Shown: in pieces, positions 15,818 through 24,463 of the stretch
How positions within the stretch are numbered: the first letter of the stretch is position 1
How the letters are laid out: each line of letters starts with the position of its first letter
Source of the DNA: Actinobacteria bacterium OV450
Lineage (GTDB): Bacteria; Actinomycetota; Actinomycetes; Streptomycetales; Streptomycetaceae
Length of the DNA: 64,000 nucleotides
Assembly (NCBI GenBank): GCA_001298555.1
Contig: LJCW01000065.1
Location: forward strand, 1-64,000
Reading direction: 5' to 3'
The notes under the pieces: model-generated
What the model saw: the letters and a program-made list of their open reading frames with translations, nothing else
What the model was told of the DNA's origin: nothing
Database searches by the model: none
Position numbers and translations under genes: made by a program

Positions 15818-16889
15818 CCTTCATCAGCTTGCTGAGCTGCTCCAGGGGGCCTTCCTGCATGCCGCGGACGTAGTCCCAGCCGTTGTGGTCGCCGCCCTGG
15901 ATCTCGTGGATCGTGACCTTGATCGGGCCCTTGCCGAACTGCTGCTGGAACTTCTCCATCCGGTCGCGGCCGCCCTCCTTGGTGCCGTACTGGAAGAAGA
16001 CGTTCACCTCGGGGCCCTTGTCGGCGATCAGTTTCGGGGCGAGCTTCTCGGGGTTGTTCGCATCCATTTCCGCCTGGTGGCCCTTCCAGAGCGGGGAGTC
16101 CGGGACGATCTCGCCGCCGTTGGCGATGACGGCCCGGAAGCGGTCCGGCTTCTGCAGGAGCTGCTTGAGACCGACGAAGGCGCCGGAGGAGTTGCCCATG
16201 TAGGCCCAGCCGTCACGGGACTTGTAGGTACGGAAATTGGCGCGGGCGAGGTCGGGCACGTCCTCGCCGAGCCAGGTGCCCATCTTCGCCTGGCCGGGGA
16301 TGTCGGAGCCGTCGTAGTAGTACTTGCTGTCCGGGTTGAGGAGCGGCATGACCAGGATGAACGGCAGGCTCTTGCCGGCCGCGCTGCCCTCGGCGACGGC
16401 CTTCTGCAGGCCCAGCTGCGGCATGGTCGCCCAGTAGTTGTCCGCGTTCCCGTTGCCTCCGGGCAGCGCGATCATGACCGGGAAGGCGCTCTTCGCGTAC
16501 TCGGGGCGGTCGTACTCCTTGGGCGTCCACACCCATACGCTGCCCTCGAAACCGGACTTGGCGCCCTTCACCCGGGCCTTGGATATGCGGGTGCCGTCGG
16601 CCAGTTTGACCGACTGCTTGAACTCGGTGAACGGGCCGGTGGGGAGGGAGACGTCCGGGTCCGCGCTCGGCGCGGAGGTCTGAGTCCCGCCGCCGGCGTC
16701 CTTGTTCTTGTCCCCTCCGGCGGGCGGCTTCGCGTAACTGACGGCCTCGCCGTTCCCGTCGAACCAGTCCGCCTTCCAGTAGGCCAACCCGGCGCCGGCG
16801 CCGACGAGCAGGGTCACGGCCACCGCGGAGCCGATCCAGACCTTCTTGCGGGATCGCCTGGGCTGCTGCGCCTGCGGGTACTCGTGCAC
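15801..16889 (-). CDS. Membrane-anchored esterase, alpha/beta-hydrolase fold
   Basis: A 362-residue protein. A basic N-terminus (RRSRKK) is followed by one membrane helix at about residues 19-42 and a low-complexity linker, so the catalytic domain sits outside the cell. The nucleophile elbow is GNSSG within YMGNSSGAFVGLKQLL, and a late GGDHNGWDYV supplies the likely histidine. The layout is that of the putative esterase/antigen-85-like family. The substrate is unknown. An unusually AT-rich promoter lies upstream at 16980-17009. Confidence 0.85.
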   Translation of the reverse strand: MHEYPQAQQPRRSRKKVWIGSAVAVTLLVGAGAGLAYWKADWFDGNGEAVSYAKPPAGGDKNKDAGGGTQTSAPSADPDVSLPTGPFTEFKQSVKLADGTRISKARVKGAKSGFEGSVWVWTPKEYDRPEYAKSAFPVMIALPGGNGNADNYWATMPQLGLQKAVAEGSAAGKSLPFILVMPLLNPDSKYYYDGSDIPGQAKMGTWLGEDVPDLARANFRTYKSRDGWAYMGNSSGAFVGLKQLLQKPDRFRAVIANGGEIVPDSPLWKGHQAEMDANNPEKLAPKLIADKGPEVNVFFQYGTKEGGRDRMEKFQQQFGKGPIKVTIHEIQGGDHNGWDYVRGMQEGPLEQLSKLMKGPKPQ

Positions 16890-16979
16890 GAACTCGCTCC
16901 GAACGGTGCGGCTGCCCTGGGCGGGCAGAACGGGTGGGTCTTCCTCTTGGGATGTGTTTTTCGACGCTCAGGTTGCAAA

Positions 16980-17009
16980 AATATGCAAAAAATGTCGTTT
17001 AGGTTTCAA
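16980..17009 (-). promoter_or_regulatory. AT-rich promoter of the esterase gene
   Basis: On the minus strand TTGAAA (17004-17009) and CATATT (16980-16985) are 18 bp apart, a good housekeeping-sigma match. The region is strikingly AT-rich for this genome and carries TGCAAAAA twice. The 5' leader would be about 80 nt. Confidence 0.6.
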
Positions 17010-17028
17010 ATGGCGCCCTGGGCTCCGC

Positions 17029-17679
17029 TCAGGACGGACGAAACCCGAACCTCACCGCCGTGATGCGATCGCGCTGCCCGCGATCGAAGACCACCACGGA
17101 CCTGATGCCGGGAACCTCGGCCGGACCACCCCGCCCGACACGGCGCAGAAACCTCGCCAGCCCACGCTGGTGCAGCGCGAACACCCGGCGCGACGCGAGC
17201 CTGCGGCGTGCATGCTGACCCGACAGCGCCTCGTGGGCACCGACGTCCAGGACCACCATGTGCAGGGGGCGCCCGGCCCGGCGAGCGGTACGGGCCAGCC
17301 ACCCACGCATCCAGCCCCTGCTCCCGCAGTCGTGGATCAGCAGCGGACCACCGCGGCGCAGCTCGCCGCGCAGCCAGTGCATGTGCCTCAGTCGTGCCCA
17401 CGGCCGGTAGGACGCATAGGGAAGCCATGCGGGCATCCGTGCCTCGAACGACGTGCGCGTGACGCGGGGGTCGACCACGGTCGCGGAAGCGGCCCATGCC
17501 CGCAGCAACGTGCTCTTCCCGCTCCCGGGCAGCCCGCAGACCACGACCGCCGCGTCGAACGGGTACGAGAGCCACACGTCCCGGCCGGCCGACCCGCGCA
17601 GATCGAGCACTCCGTGCGGGGATATGAGGTGGTCAGGGCGCGCGCCGACGACCGGGTCGGTGCTGGTGGGTGTACTCAC
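17029..17679 (-). CDS. Small P-loop NTPase/kinase-like protein
   Basis: A 216-residue protein with Walker A GLPGSGKST at about residues 49-57 and a possible Walker B GGPLLIHDCG. A later basic segment reads RRAGRPLHMVVLDVGAHEAL. This is the layout of small AAA/zeta-toxin-like or shikimate-kinase-like P-loop proteins; relatives in Streptomyces are annotated only as ATP-binding proteins. It starts at GTG 17679. No antitoxin-like partner is adjacent, so I do not call it a toxin. It is divergent from the HAF-repeat gene. Confidence 0.7.
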   Translation of the reverse strand: MSTPTSTDPVVGARPDHLISPHGVLDLRGSAGRDVWLSYPFDAAVVVCGLPGSGKSTLLRAWAASATVVDPRVTRTSFEARMPAWLPYASYRPWARLRHMHWLRGELRRGGPLLIHDCGSRGWMRGWLARTARRAGRPLHMVVLDVGAHEALSGQHARRRLASRRVFALHQRGLARFLRRVGRGGPAEVPGIRSVVVFDRGQRDRITAVRFGFRPS

Positions 17680-17874
17680 AGATGCAAGCCGTCCGTACGA
17701 GGTCCAAGGAACCGACAGTACGACACCCGCTTTGTGGCCGACCGCCCACTGTTTGACCGATCTGAACTCGCGTACAAGTGAAGGCCGTGCAGCATCCGGT
17801 CGGCCGGTGCCCGGGGAGGGGCACAGCGGCCTGCCGCATCGTGTTCGTCTTGATCGTTCACTTCAGGGGGCATC

Positions 17875-19086
17875 ATGCGCATGCGTTCACGTGCCTGGAC
17901 TCTGGCCGCCGCCGGCCTGCTCGCCGCAGCCGCCGGACCGGCGTACGGGGCCGGCCTGGCGTACGGGGCCGGCACGCCGTCGGCCGAGTCGGCGGCCCGG
18001 TCCGCCCAGTACACCGTCCAGGACCTCGGCACCCTGGGCGGTACCCGCAGCAAGGCGACCGCCGTCGACGGCAACACGGCCGTCGGGAGCTCGCAGACGA
18101 GAGGCGACGCCGCCGAGCACGCCTTCGCGTACGACCTGCACAGGCACATCATGATCGATCTCGGCACGCTGGGGCGTTCCAGCCGGGCGACCGCCGTGGA
18201 GGGCGACCACGTCGTCGGGGAGTCCGACCTTTCCGCCGAAGGCCCGACCCATGGGTTCGCCTACAGCCTCCGCACCCGCCGGCTCCTCGACATCGGCACT
18301 CTCGGCGGCAGCAGCACCCACATCACCGGCCTCAACGGTGACACCGTGGTGGGGACGTCCTCGCTGTCCGGCGACGCGGTCACCCACGCGTTCGCGTACA
18401 GCCTGCGCACCCGGACCATGACCGATCTCGGCAGCCTCGCCGGCCCCTCGGGCCAGAGCAGCGCGGCGGCCGTCAGCGGTTCCGTCGTCGTGGGCAGCTC
18501 CTCCCTGCCGAACCTGCCCGCCACCACGACGCACGGGTTCGCGTACAACCTGGGCACCCGGACCATGACCGATCTCGGAACCCTCGGCGGAAGCTCCAGT
18601 ACGGCCAACGACATCAGCGGTTCAACGGTGGTCGGCCAGTCCCGGACGGCGGGGAACACCCTCACCGGATACGCCTACGACCTGCGCACCGGCACCCGCA
18701 CGGACCTGGGCTCCCACTTGCTGACCAGGCAGCTGATCAGCGGCAGCACCGTGGTCGGCGGCGACGGCATGCTCGCCAGCTCGTTCGACCTCACGACGCA
18801 CACGAGTGCCGTGATCGGCTCCGGGCGCGGCGTCACCGAGGTCAGGCAGATCGCCGGGAACCTCATGGCCGGCGACAACTTCGCCCCCAACTCCTTCGCC
18901 TTCGTCGCCCGCGCCGACGATGGCGAGTTCACCTATCTGCCCTCCCTGGGCGGCCTCAACTCCCGTGCGGCTCAGGTCAACCGGAACGGCATCGTCGCGG
19001 GCAGCGCAGCCCTTCCCTCCGGGGACCCGGCCACCGCGAACGGCCCGTTCCACGCGGCCGTCTGGGTACCGCAACCGGCGGCGTAG
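17875..19086 (+). CDS. Secreted HAF-repeat protein
   Basis: A 403-residue protein with a Sec signal peptide (AAAGLLAAAAGPAYGA). It has at least six repeats of about 45-50 residues, each with a D-L-G-[TS]-L-[GA]-G core, a V-V-G-[SET]-S strand and H-[AG]-F-A-Y-[SDN]-L. These are the extracellular HAF repeats and probably form a beta-propeller. The later repeats drift: the last ones have YAYDLRTG and FAFVARADDG. The role is unknown; related proteins are secreted or cell-surface. ATG 17875 gives the signal peptide directly. A GC-rich hairpin follows. Confidence 0.82.
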   Translation: MRMRSRAWTLAAAGLLAAAAGPAYGAGLAYGAGTPSAESAARSAQYTVQDLGTLGGTRSKATAVDGNTAVGSSQTRGDAAEHAFAYDLHRHIMIDLGTLGRSSRATAVEGDHVVGESDLSAEGPTHGFAYSLRTRRLLDIGTLGGSSTHITGLNGDTVVGTSSLSGDAVTHAFAYSLRTRTMTDLGSLAGPSGQSSAAAVSGSVVVGSSSLPNLPATTTHGFAYNLGTRTMTDLGTLGGSSSTANDISGSTVVGQSRTAGNTLTGYAYDLRTGTRTDLGSHLLTRQLISGSTVVGGDGMLASSFDLTTHTSAVIGSGRGVTEVRQIAGNLMAGDNFAPNSFAFVARADDGEFTYLPSLGGLNSRAAQVNRNGIVAGSAALPSGDPATANGPFHAAVWVPQPAA

Positions 19087-19121
19087 CGAACGGACCCACG
19101 AGGGCGCTGAATGACGGTCCA

Positions 19122-19230
19122 GGCGCCCGGCCGCCCCGCCCGGCCGCCCCGCGGGCGGCCGCCGGGCGCCGGTGCGAGCCGTAGGAGCCGCAACGCCGCC
19201 CGGTGCGGCCGGGCGTGCGACACGCCCGGC
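19122..19230. terminator. Two GC-rich hairpins after the HAF-repeat gene
   Basis: An imperfect long stem pairs 19122-19139 with 19151-19170. A second, perfect 10-bp stem (GCCGGGCGTG with CACGCCCGGC, loop CGA) lies at 19208-19230. They fill the 296-bp gap before the next gene, in which I see no coding sequence. Confidence 0.55.
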
Positions 19231-19382
19231 AAGGGGGGAACCGCGTGTCAGCCGACCGGACCCGGCCCCGCGCGCCGCGGGCCCGGAACGCCGCACGGCT
19301 GCTAGTGCTGTGACCGGAAGGTACCGGCTGGCCCGCACCGGCCGGCCGTCCGCCGACCCCGCCCCCACACCGGGAGACACCC

Positions 19383-20576
19383 GTGCCCACCCGCGTACGC
19401 CGCTTCCGCACCGGTCTGTCCGCCGCCGCCCTCACCGCCGCCGCGCTCGGCGCCCTCCTTCCGCCCGCGCAGGCGGCCGGGGCCGGACCGGGCGCCGCGG
19501 GAGGGCCCCAGGACCACGACAAGCGGCTCCAGCGGCGGCTCGAACGGCTCGTCGCCCAGGACGACGGCCCGCCCGGAGCGATCGCCGTGCTCACCAGGGG
19601 CGACCGGACGCAGGTGTACACCGCCGGTGTCGGGGACGTCGCCACGGGACGCCGGCCGGACCTCGACGACCACATGCGCATCGCCAGCATCGCGAAGGCG
19701 TTCAGCGGTGCCGTGGCACTGCGGCTCGTGGACGAGGGGCTCCTCTCCCTCGACGACACCATCGGCGAACGGCTGCCCGGCCGGCCCGCCGGCTGGCACG
19801 CGGTGACCCTGCGCCAGCTCCTCCAGCACACCAGCGGCCTGCCCGACTACTCGGCCGCCCCCGAGTTCCTGAGCATCCTCCAGGCCGACCCCCGCCACCT
19901 GTTCGACCCGCGCACCCTCCTCGACTTCGTGGCGGACGAGCCGCTGCTGTTCAGCCCGGGCAGCCTGTACCAGTACTCCAACTCCGACAACATCGCCGTC
20001 GCCCTCATGGCCGAGCAGGCCACCGGCCGCCGCTACGAGGACCTCCTCAAGGACCTCGTGTACCACCCCCTCGGCCTGCGGCGGACCAGCCTGCTCCTGG
20101 GCTACCGGCTGCCCCGCCCGTACCTGCACGGCTACGACGTCACCCCGCCGGCCGAACCGGAGGACGTCAGCGAAGCCCTCAGCGCCTCGGGGGTCTGGGC
20201 CTCCGGCGGCATCGTCTCCACCCCGAGGGAACTGGGCGCCTTCATCCGCGCGTACGGGGGCCCCGGCCTGCTGTCGGAGAAGACCCGCAAGGAGCAGCTC
20301 ACCTTCCGCCCGGGCGACTCCTCGGAACCGGCGGGCCCCGGCACCAACGCCGCAGGCCTCGCCATCTACCAGTACTCCACCCGCTGCGGCGTCCTCTACG
20401 GCCACACCGGCAACTTCCCCGGCTACACCCAGCTCGCCGCCACCACCCCGGACGGCACCCGCTCCCTCACGTTCTCCATCAACACCCAGGTCAACAAGGA
20501 CAACAAGCCCGCGCTGCTCGCCCGGCTCCGCACGGCCCAGGAGGACTTCGCCTGCGCACTCCTCAAGGACCGCTGA
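19383..20576 (+). CDS. Secreted serine hydrolase, class C beta-lactamase/D-alanyl-D-alanine carboxypeptidase type
   Basis: A 397-residue protein with a signal peptide (about residues 1-31). The catalytic residues are Ser102 and Lys105 in IASIAKAF, the Tyr198-Ser-Asn motif in YQYSNSDN, and the HTG triad in YGHTGNFPGY. This is the beta-lactamase class C/DD-peptidase fold, acting outside the cell on peptidoglycan peptides or esters. GTG 19383 is preceded by GGGAGA. It is a single gene, with a promoter in the hairpin-rich gap upstream. Confidence 0.88.
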   Translation: MPTRVRRFRTGLSAAALTAAALGALLPPAQAAGAGPGAAGGPQDHDKRLQRRLERLVAQDDGPPGAIAVLTRGDRTQVYTAGVGDVATGRRPDLDDHMRIASIAKAFSGAVALRLVDEGLLSLDDTIGERLPGRPAGWHAVTLRQLLQHTSGLPDYSAAPEFLSILQADPRHLFDPRTLLDFVADEPLLFSPGSLYQYSNSDNIAVALMAEQATGRRYEDLLKDLVYHPLGLRRTSLLLGYRLPRPYLHGYDVTPPAEPEDVSEALSASGVWASGGIVSTPRELGAFIRAYGGPGLLSEKTRKEQLTFRPGDSSEPAGPGTNAAGLAIYQYSTRCGVLYGHTGNFPGYTQLAATTPDGTRSLTFSINTQVNKDNKPALLARLRTAQEDFACALLKDR

Positions 20577-20611
20577 ACCGGCCCGGCCAGAGGGGACTTT
20601 GACCACAGGAC

Positions 20612-20983
20612 CTAGTCCGCGGTGCGCGGCGGCAGCCACCGGGTGATCCGGTCGAACAGCTCCACCAGGGGTTCGCTCACGTTCCTGCCGAACTCGGTGA
20701 GTCCGTAGGTGACCTGAGGCGGCGTCGTCGGTTCGACCGTCCTCCACACCAGGTCGTCCTGGACCAGCGCGCGCAGTGTCTGGGCGAGCATCTTCTCGCT
20801 GATGCCCTGGATGCTCTCGCGCAGCTCGAAGAACCGAAGGTCGTTGTTCCGCAGGGAGATCAGCACCCAGATGCCCCATCTGCTGGTCACGTGGTCGACC
20901 ATGTCGCGCGCTGGGCAGTCGGTGTGAAACACGTCATACCGCTTGCCCGCGTCGCCGCGTCCGAGCTGCACGCTTCCCGTCAT
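20612..20983 (-). CDS. HxlR family transcriptional regulator
   Basis: A 123-residue winged helix-turn-helix of the HxlR type, with the typical CPARDMVDHVTSRWGIWVLISL, then RFFELRESIQGISEKMLAQTLRALVQDDLV and YGLTEFGRNVSEPL. The single cysteine in CPARD is the one many HxlR proteins use to sense electrophiles. It is divergent from the NAD(P)H-binding protein at 21080, and the 96-bp spacer holds both promoters. This is the common layout in which the regulator represses its neighbour. Confidence 0.9.
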   Translation of the reverse strand: MTGSVQLGRGDAGKRYDVFHTDCPARDMVDHVTSRWGIWVLISLRNNDLRFFELRESIQGISEKMLAQTLRALVQDDLVWRTVEPTTPPQVTYGLTEFGRNVSEPLVELFDRITRWLPPRTAD

Positions 20984-21079
20984 GTGAGGAGCTTACCCAG
21001 GGGTACGTCCTTACTGGAGGTTAGCCCCAAGTCCTAGCGTCGGGGCCGTAGACGACGTGGGACGAACAAGGAGCTGATC

Positions 21080-21919
21080 ATGATCGTGGTGACAGGAGCC
21101 ACCGGGAACGTGGGCGGACCGCTGACGCGGACGCTGGCCGAGGCGGGCGAGCAGGTGACGGCGGTGTCGCGGAGCGCGGCGCCCGTTCCGGACGGAGTCC
21201 GCCACCTGGCGGCCGATCTTGCCGAGCCGGCCGGCCTGGAGCCCGCGCTCGCCGGGGCGAAGGCCCTGTTCCTGCTGCTCTCCGGCGATCTGCACGGCCC
21301 CGGAACCGGCCCGGCCGAGCTCATCGCCCGAGCCGGGGCAGCCGGGGTCGGCAGGGTCGTCCTGCTCTCCACGCAGGGCGTGGCGACCAGGCCCTTCGGT
21401 GCGACGCGGATCGCGATGCGCGCCCTGGAGGACGTGGTGCGGGAATCCGGCATGGAATGGGCCATCCTGCGGCCGGGCGGCTTCGCCTCCAACGCCCTGT
21501 GGTGGGCCGGGTCCATCCGCGCACAGCGGGTCGTCGCCGCCCCGTTCGGCGACGTCGGGGTGCCGGTCATCGACCCGATGGACATCGCCGAGGTCGCCGC
21601 GGCCTGCCTGCTGGAGGGCCGGAACGTGGGTGGCGTGTACGAGCTGACCGGTCCCGAGGTGATCACCCCGCGCCGGCAGGCGCGGGCCATCGCCGACGCG
21701 CTGGGCTCGCCCCTGCGGTTCCAGGACCTCACGCGTGACGAGGCCAAGGCCGCCATGACCCACAGCATGCCGGCGGAACTCGCGGAGGACACCCTGGACA
21801 TCCTCGGCGCCCCGAGCGAGGCCGAACTGCGCGTCAGCCCGGTGGTCCAAGACGTCCTCGGCCGCCCCGCGCGTCCCTTCGCCGACTGGGCCACCCGCAA
21901 CGTCGGCGCGTTCCGCTGA
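21080..21919 (+). CDS. NAD(P)H-binding protein, NmrA/atypical SDR type
   Basis: A 279-residue Rossmann-fold protein starting MIVVTGATGNVGGPLTRTLA, with the dinucleotide motif GATGNVG. The rest follows the NmrA/QOR2-like plan (RPGGFASNALWWAGSIR; YELTGPEVITPRRQARAIADALG). Relatives are quinone reductases or redox-sensing proteins. AAGGAG precedes the ATG. It is divergently paired with an HxlR regulator, which suggests induction by quinones or other electrophiles. Confidence 0.85.
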   Translation: MIVVTGATGNVGGPLTRTLAEAGEQVTAVSRSAAPVPDGVRHLAADLAEPAGLEPALAGAKALFLLLSGDLHGPGTGPAELIARAGAAGVGRVVLLSTQGVATRPFGATRIAMRALEDVVRESGMEWAILRPGGFASNALWWAGSIRAQRVVAAPFGDVGVPVIDPMDIAEVAAACLLEGRNVGGVYELTGPEVITPRRQARAIADALGSPLRFQDLTRDEAKAAMTHSMPAELAEDTLDILGAPSEAELRVSPVVQDVLGRPARPFADWATRNVGAFR

Positions 21920-22088
21920 GACGTGGTCCCGCCGCACGCTCCGCCGCTCCGGCGGCCACCTGGCTCCCGCGAGACGCCCAGGCCGCGCGGGGACGGAGCG
22001 GTCGGCGCGGGCCGCGGTCCGCGCGGCACCGCCCGGGCCCGCCGCCTCCGAGGCGGCGGGGAACCTACCGTTCCCTCTGTTTTCGTAT

Positions 22089-22104
22089 TTAGCTAATGTG
22101 CTAA
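22089..22104. promoter_or_regulatory. Inverted repeat before the ArsR-type operon
   Basis: TTAGC and GCTAA flank a 6-bp spacer, 10 bp before the ATG of the ArsR-family gene. The stretch is AT-rich against its surroundings. This is the position expected of an autoregulatory operator. Confidence 0.55.
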
Positions 22105-22114
22105 GTTCCTACGC

Positions 22115-22489
22115 ATGAGCACATCAAGCGAAGACGAGGCGGGCGCGTTCAGGGCGCTGGCCGACCCGACGAGGCGTCAGATCCTTGAAGACCTGCGGGA
22201 TGGCGAGCTCGCGGCCGGGGAGATCGCGAGCCGGTTCGCGATCAGCGCGCCCTCCATCTCCCGGCACCTCGGGGTGCTCAGGGGCGCCGGGCTGGTCACC
22301 GAACGACGCGACGGCAACCGCATCCTCTACGCGCTGGCCGAGGAGCGGCTGGCCATGCACATCGGACGGTTCCTCAGCGCCGTCTGCCCCGAGCAGGTGG
22401 TGCTGCGGCACACCAAATGGCGCAAGGCCGAGGGGAGCGAGCCTTCGGCCGCAACCTCCGCCGAGACCGACGGGGCGGCCGGCTCATGA
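22115..22489 (+). CDS. ArsR family transcriptional regulator
   Basis: A 124-residue winged helix opening with FRALADPTRRQILEDLRDGELAAGEIASRF and SAPSISRHLGVLRGAGLVTERRDGNRILYAL, the non-metal ArsR subgroup (SdpR-like). It has one cysteine (SAVCPEQ), so there is no metal-thiolate site. It is the first gene of a four-gene operon in which each stop overlaps the next start by four bases. The inverted repeat just upstream suggests autoregulation. Confidence 0.88.
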   Translation: MSTSSEDEAGAFRALADPTRRQILEDLRDGELAAGEIASRFAISAPSISRHLGVLRGAGLVTERRDGNRILYALAEERLAMHIGRFLSAVCPEQVVLRHTKWRKAEGSEPSAATSAETDGAAGS

Positions 22490-23265
22490 GACACCTGTTG
22501 CAACGACACCCCCTGCCCATGCAGACGTCGTTCGCCCACTCCCTCGTACTCACCTACGCGCTGCCGCCCGAGCTGCTCACCCCGCTGGTGCCTCCGGGGC
22601 TCTCCCTCGACACCTACCGTGACGCGAACGGCACCGAGCACGGGTTCGTCGCCGCCGCCGTGGTCGACACCCGGGCGCTGCGCCCGTCGTTCCTCCCCGC
22701 CGGGCTCGGCCGCGACTTCATCCTCACCGGCTACCGGATCTTCACCAGGTTCCCCACCCCCGGTGGCCGCACCATGCGCGGCCTGCGCATCCTGCGCAGC
22801 GACACGGACCACCGGATGATGGTCCTCGGCGGAAACCTCTTCTCCCGCTACAACTACCGCCTCGCCCGCATCGGAACCCGGACGGTCGGCCGGACCCTCG
22901 AGTTCAAGGTGGTCAGCGCCGACGGCCTGGCCGACCTCCACGTCCGCGCCGACCTGGCCGACACCCCCGCCCCGCTCCCCGAGGGGAGCCCCTTCGCGAG
23001 CGCCAAGGACGCCCGCCGGTACGCGGGCCCGCTCCCGTACACCTTCGAGTACGAGTCGCAGACCGGCACGGTGATCATCGTCAAGGCCACCCGCACGCAG
23101 TGGGAGCCGGTCCCGGTCGCGGTCGACGTTCCCACCCTGACCTTCTTCGACCACGGACCGTTCGCCGGGACCAAGCCCGTTCTCGCCAACGCCTTCCACG
23201 TCGGCGATCTCGAATACGGCTGGGAGCGCGGCCACAGACGGGCGCTGGACGGGGGAGCGCTGTGA
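22486..23265 (+). CDS. DUF2071 family protein
   Basis: A 259-residue protein of the YqjF/DUF2071 family (acetoacetate-decarboxylase-like fold). Recognisable blocks are MQTSFAHSLVLTYALPPELL, TGYRIFTRFPT and LFSRYNYRLA. I see no assigned catalytic lysine. The function is unknown. The ATG overlaps the ArsR stop (ATGA) and the stop overlaps the next GTG (GTGA), so all are translated together. Confidence 0.82.
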   Translation: MRHLLQRHPLPMQTSFAHSLVLTYALPPELLTPLVPPGLSLDTYRDANGTEHGFVAAAVVDTRALRPSFLPAGLGRDFILTGYRIFTRFPTPGGRTMRGLRILRSDTDHRMMVLGGNLFSRYNYRLARIGTRTVGRTLEFKVVSADGLADLHVRADLADTPAPLPEGSPFASAKDARRYAGPLPYTFEYESQTGTVIIVKATRTQWEPVPVAVDVPTLTFFDHGPFAGTKPVLANAFHVGDLEYGWERGHRRALDGGAL

Positions 23266-24044
23266 GCACCGGAACCGGCACTGGCACCGTCCCGCTGCCC
23301 CCGCGCCCCTCAGGGGTGCGCGAGGTGATCGGATACAACTGGCCCCTGTACGCGGGCGGGCTGGCCGCGATGGCCGGCGGTCTCGCCCTCGCGCCGCGCC
23401 TGCCCCGCGTCCCGGCCACCCTGGCCCGCACGGGCGCACTGGCCGCGGCCGCCCTGCTCATGGGCAGCACCGCCGCCAGCTGGTGGGTGTACGACCACTC
23501 CGAGTTGTACTCCCTCGACTGGCTGACCGGCCTGCTGCCCGACGGCCCCGGCGACCATCTCGTCATATCGACCGGTCTCGACGAGGTAAGCCACTCCCTG
23601 GCACTCCGGTACCCCGGGACCCGTCAGAGCGTCGTCGACCTCTACGACCCGGCGCTCACCACCGAAGGGTCGATCCGGCGAGCCCGCCGGCGCGTGCCTC
23701 CGCGGCCCGGGACCCTGACCGGCACCCCGTCGCGACTGCCCGTCGCCACCGCCTCCCGGGACACCGTGTTCGCGGTCTTCGCAGCCCACGAACTGCGCCT
23801 CGCACCCGACCGGGAGGCGCTGTTCGCTGAGATGACCCGCACCCTGCGTCCCGGTGGCAGGCTCGTCCTGGTGGAGCACCTGCGGGACCGGGCCAACACG
23901 GCCGTCTTCGGCCCTGGGGCCTGGCACTTCATGCCCCGCCGCGAATGGCTCCGACTCGCGGACGGCGAGGGCCTGCACTCCGTGGCCGAAACACGGATCG
24001 CCAACCTCGTCACGGCCCTCGTCTTCCGCAGGGGCGCCGAGTGA
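23262..24044 (+). CDS. Membrane-anchored class I methyltransferase-like protein
   Basis: A 260-residue protein. Two hydrophobic segments at about residues 27-40 and 50-70 precede a Rossmann-like methyltransferase domain. Its C-terminal half shows EMTRTLRPGGRLVLVEHLRD, the conserved strand of SAM-dependent methyltransferases; the usual GxGxG motif is weak (HLVISTGLDEVSHSLALRY). The substrate may be a lipid or quinone. The start was chosen from the GTGA overlap with the upstream stop. Confidence 0.75.
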   Translation: MSTGTGTGTVPLPPRPSGVREVIGYNWPLYAGGLAAMAGGLALAPRLPRVPATLARTGALAAAALLMGSTAASWWVYDHSELYSLDWLTGLLPDGPGDHLVISTGLDEVSHSLALRYPGTRQSVVDLYDPALTTEGSIRRARRRVPPRPGTLTGTPSRLPVATASRDTVFAVFAAHELRLAPDREALFAEMTRTLRPGGRLVLVEHLRDRANTAVFGPGAWHFMPRREWLRLADGEGLHSVAETRIANLVTALVFRRGAE

Positions 24045-24463
24045 ACACCCTCTTCGCCCTGGAGTCCCAACTCCGCCTCGTGGGGCTGGCCCTGACCGGA
24101 ATGGGCGCCTTCCACATCGTCCTGCCCCGCCTTGTGGACTGGCCCACCGACCTCGCCGGCACCAGCCTGCTGACCCGCCAGGTCTCCTACGCACACCTCT
24201 TCTTCATCGGCCTGACCTGCGTCCTGCTCGGTCTGCTGCCGCTGTGCTACACGCCGGAACTCCTGGCCGGGACCTCCCTCGGTACGGCCCTGCTCGCGGG
24301 CCAGACCCTCTTCTGGGGCGCTCGCTGGGCCTTCCAGTTCGCCTACTTCTCACCCGCCCTGTGGCGCGGGGACGGCTTCCGGACCGCCGGGCACATCGCA
24401 CTGGCCGTCCTGTGGACCTGGGTGACGGCCGTGTTCGCCTACGCCCTCGTCGCCGGCCCTTGA
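24041..24463 (+). CDS. Small four-helix membrane protein
   Basis: A 140-residue protein with about four membrane segments (LVGLALTGMGAFHIVLPRLV; LFFIGLTCVLLGLLPLCY; LGTALLAGQTLFWGARWAF; IALAVLWTWVTAVFAYALV). No family was recognised. Its GTG overlaps the methyltransferase stop (GTGA). It is the last gene of the operon and its 3' end overlaps the convergent hydrolase gene by 25 bp. Confidence 0.75.
   Translation: MNTLFALESQLRLVGLALTGMGAFHIVLPRLVDWPTDLAGTSLLTRQVSYAHLFFIGLTCVLLGLLPLCYTPELLAGTSLGTALLAGQTLFWGARWAFQFAYFSPALWRGDGFRTAGHIALAVLWTWVTAVFAYALVAGP

Noticed and set aside
17029..17679. Zeta-like toxin gene
   Set aside because: It has a P-loop but no adjacent antitoxin and no further toxin motifs, so only a P-loop protein is called.
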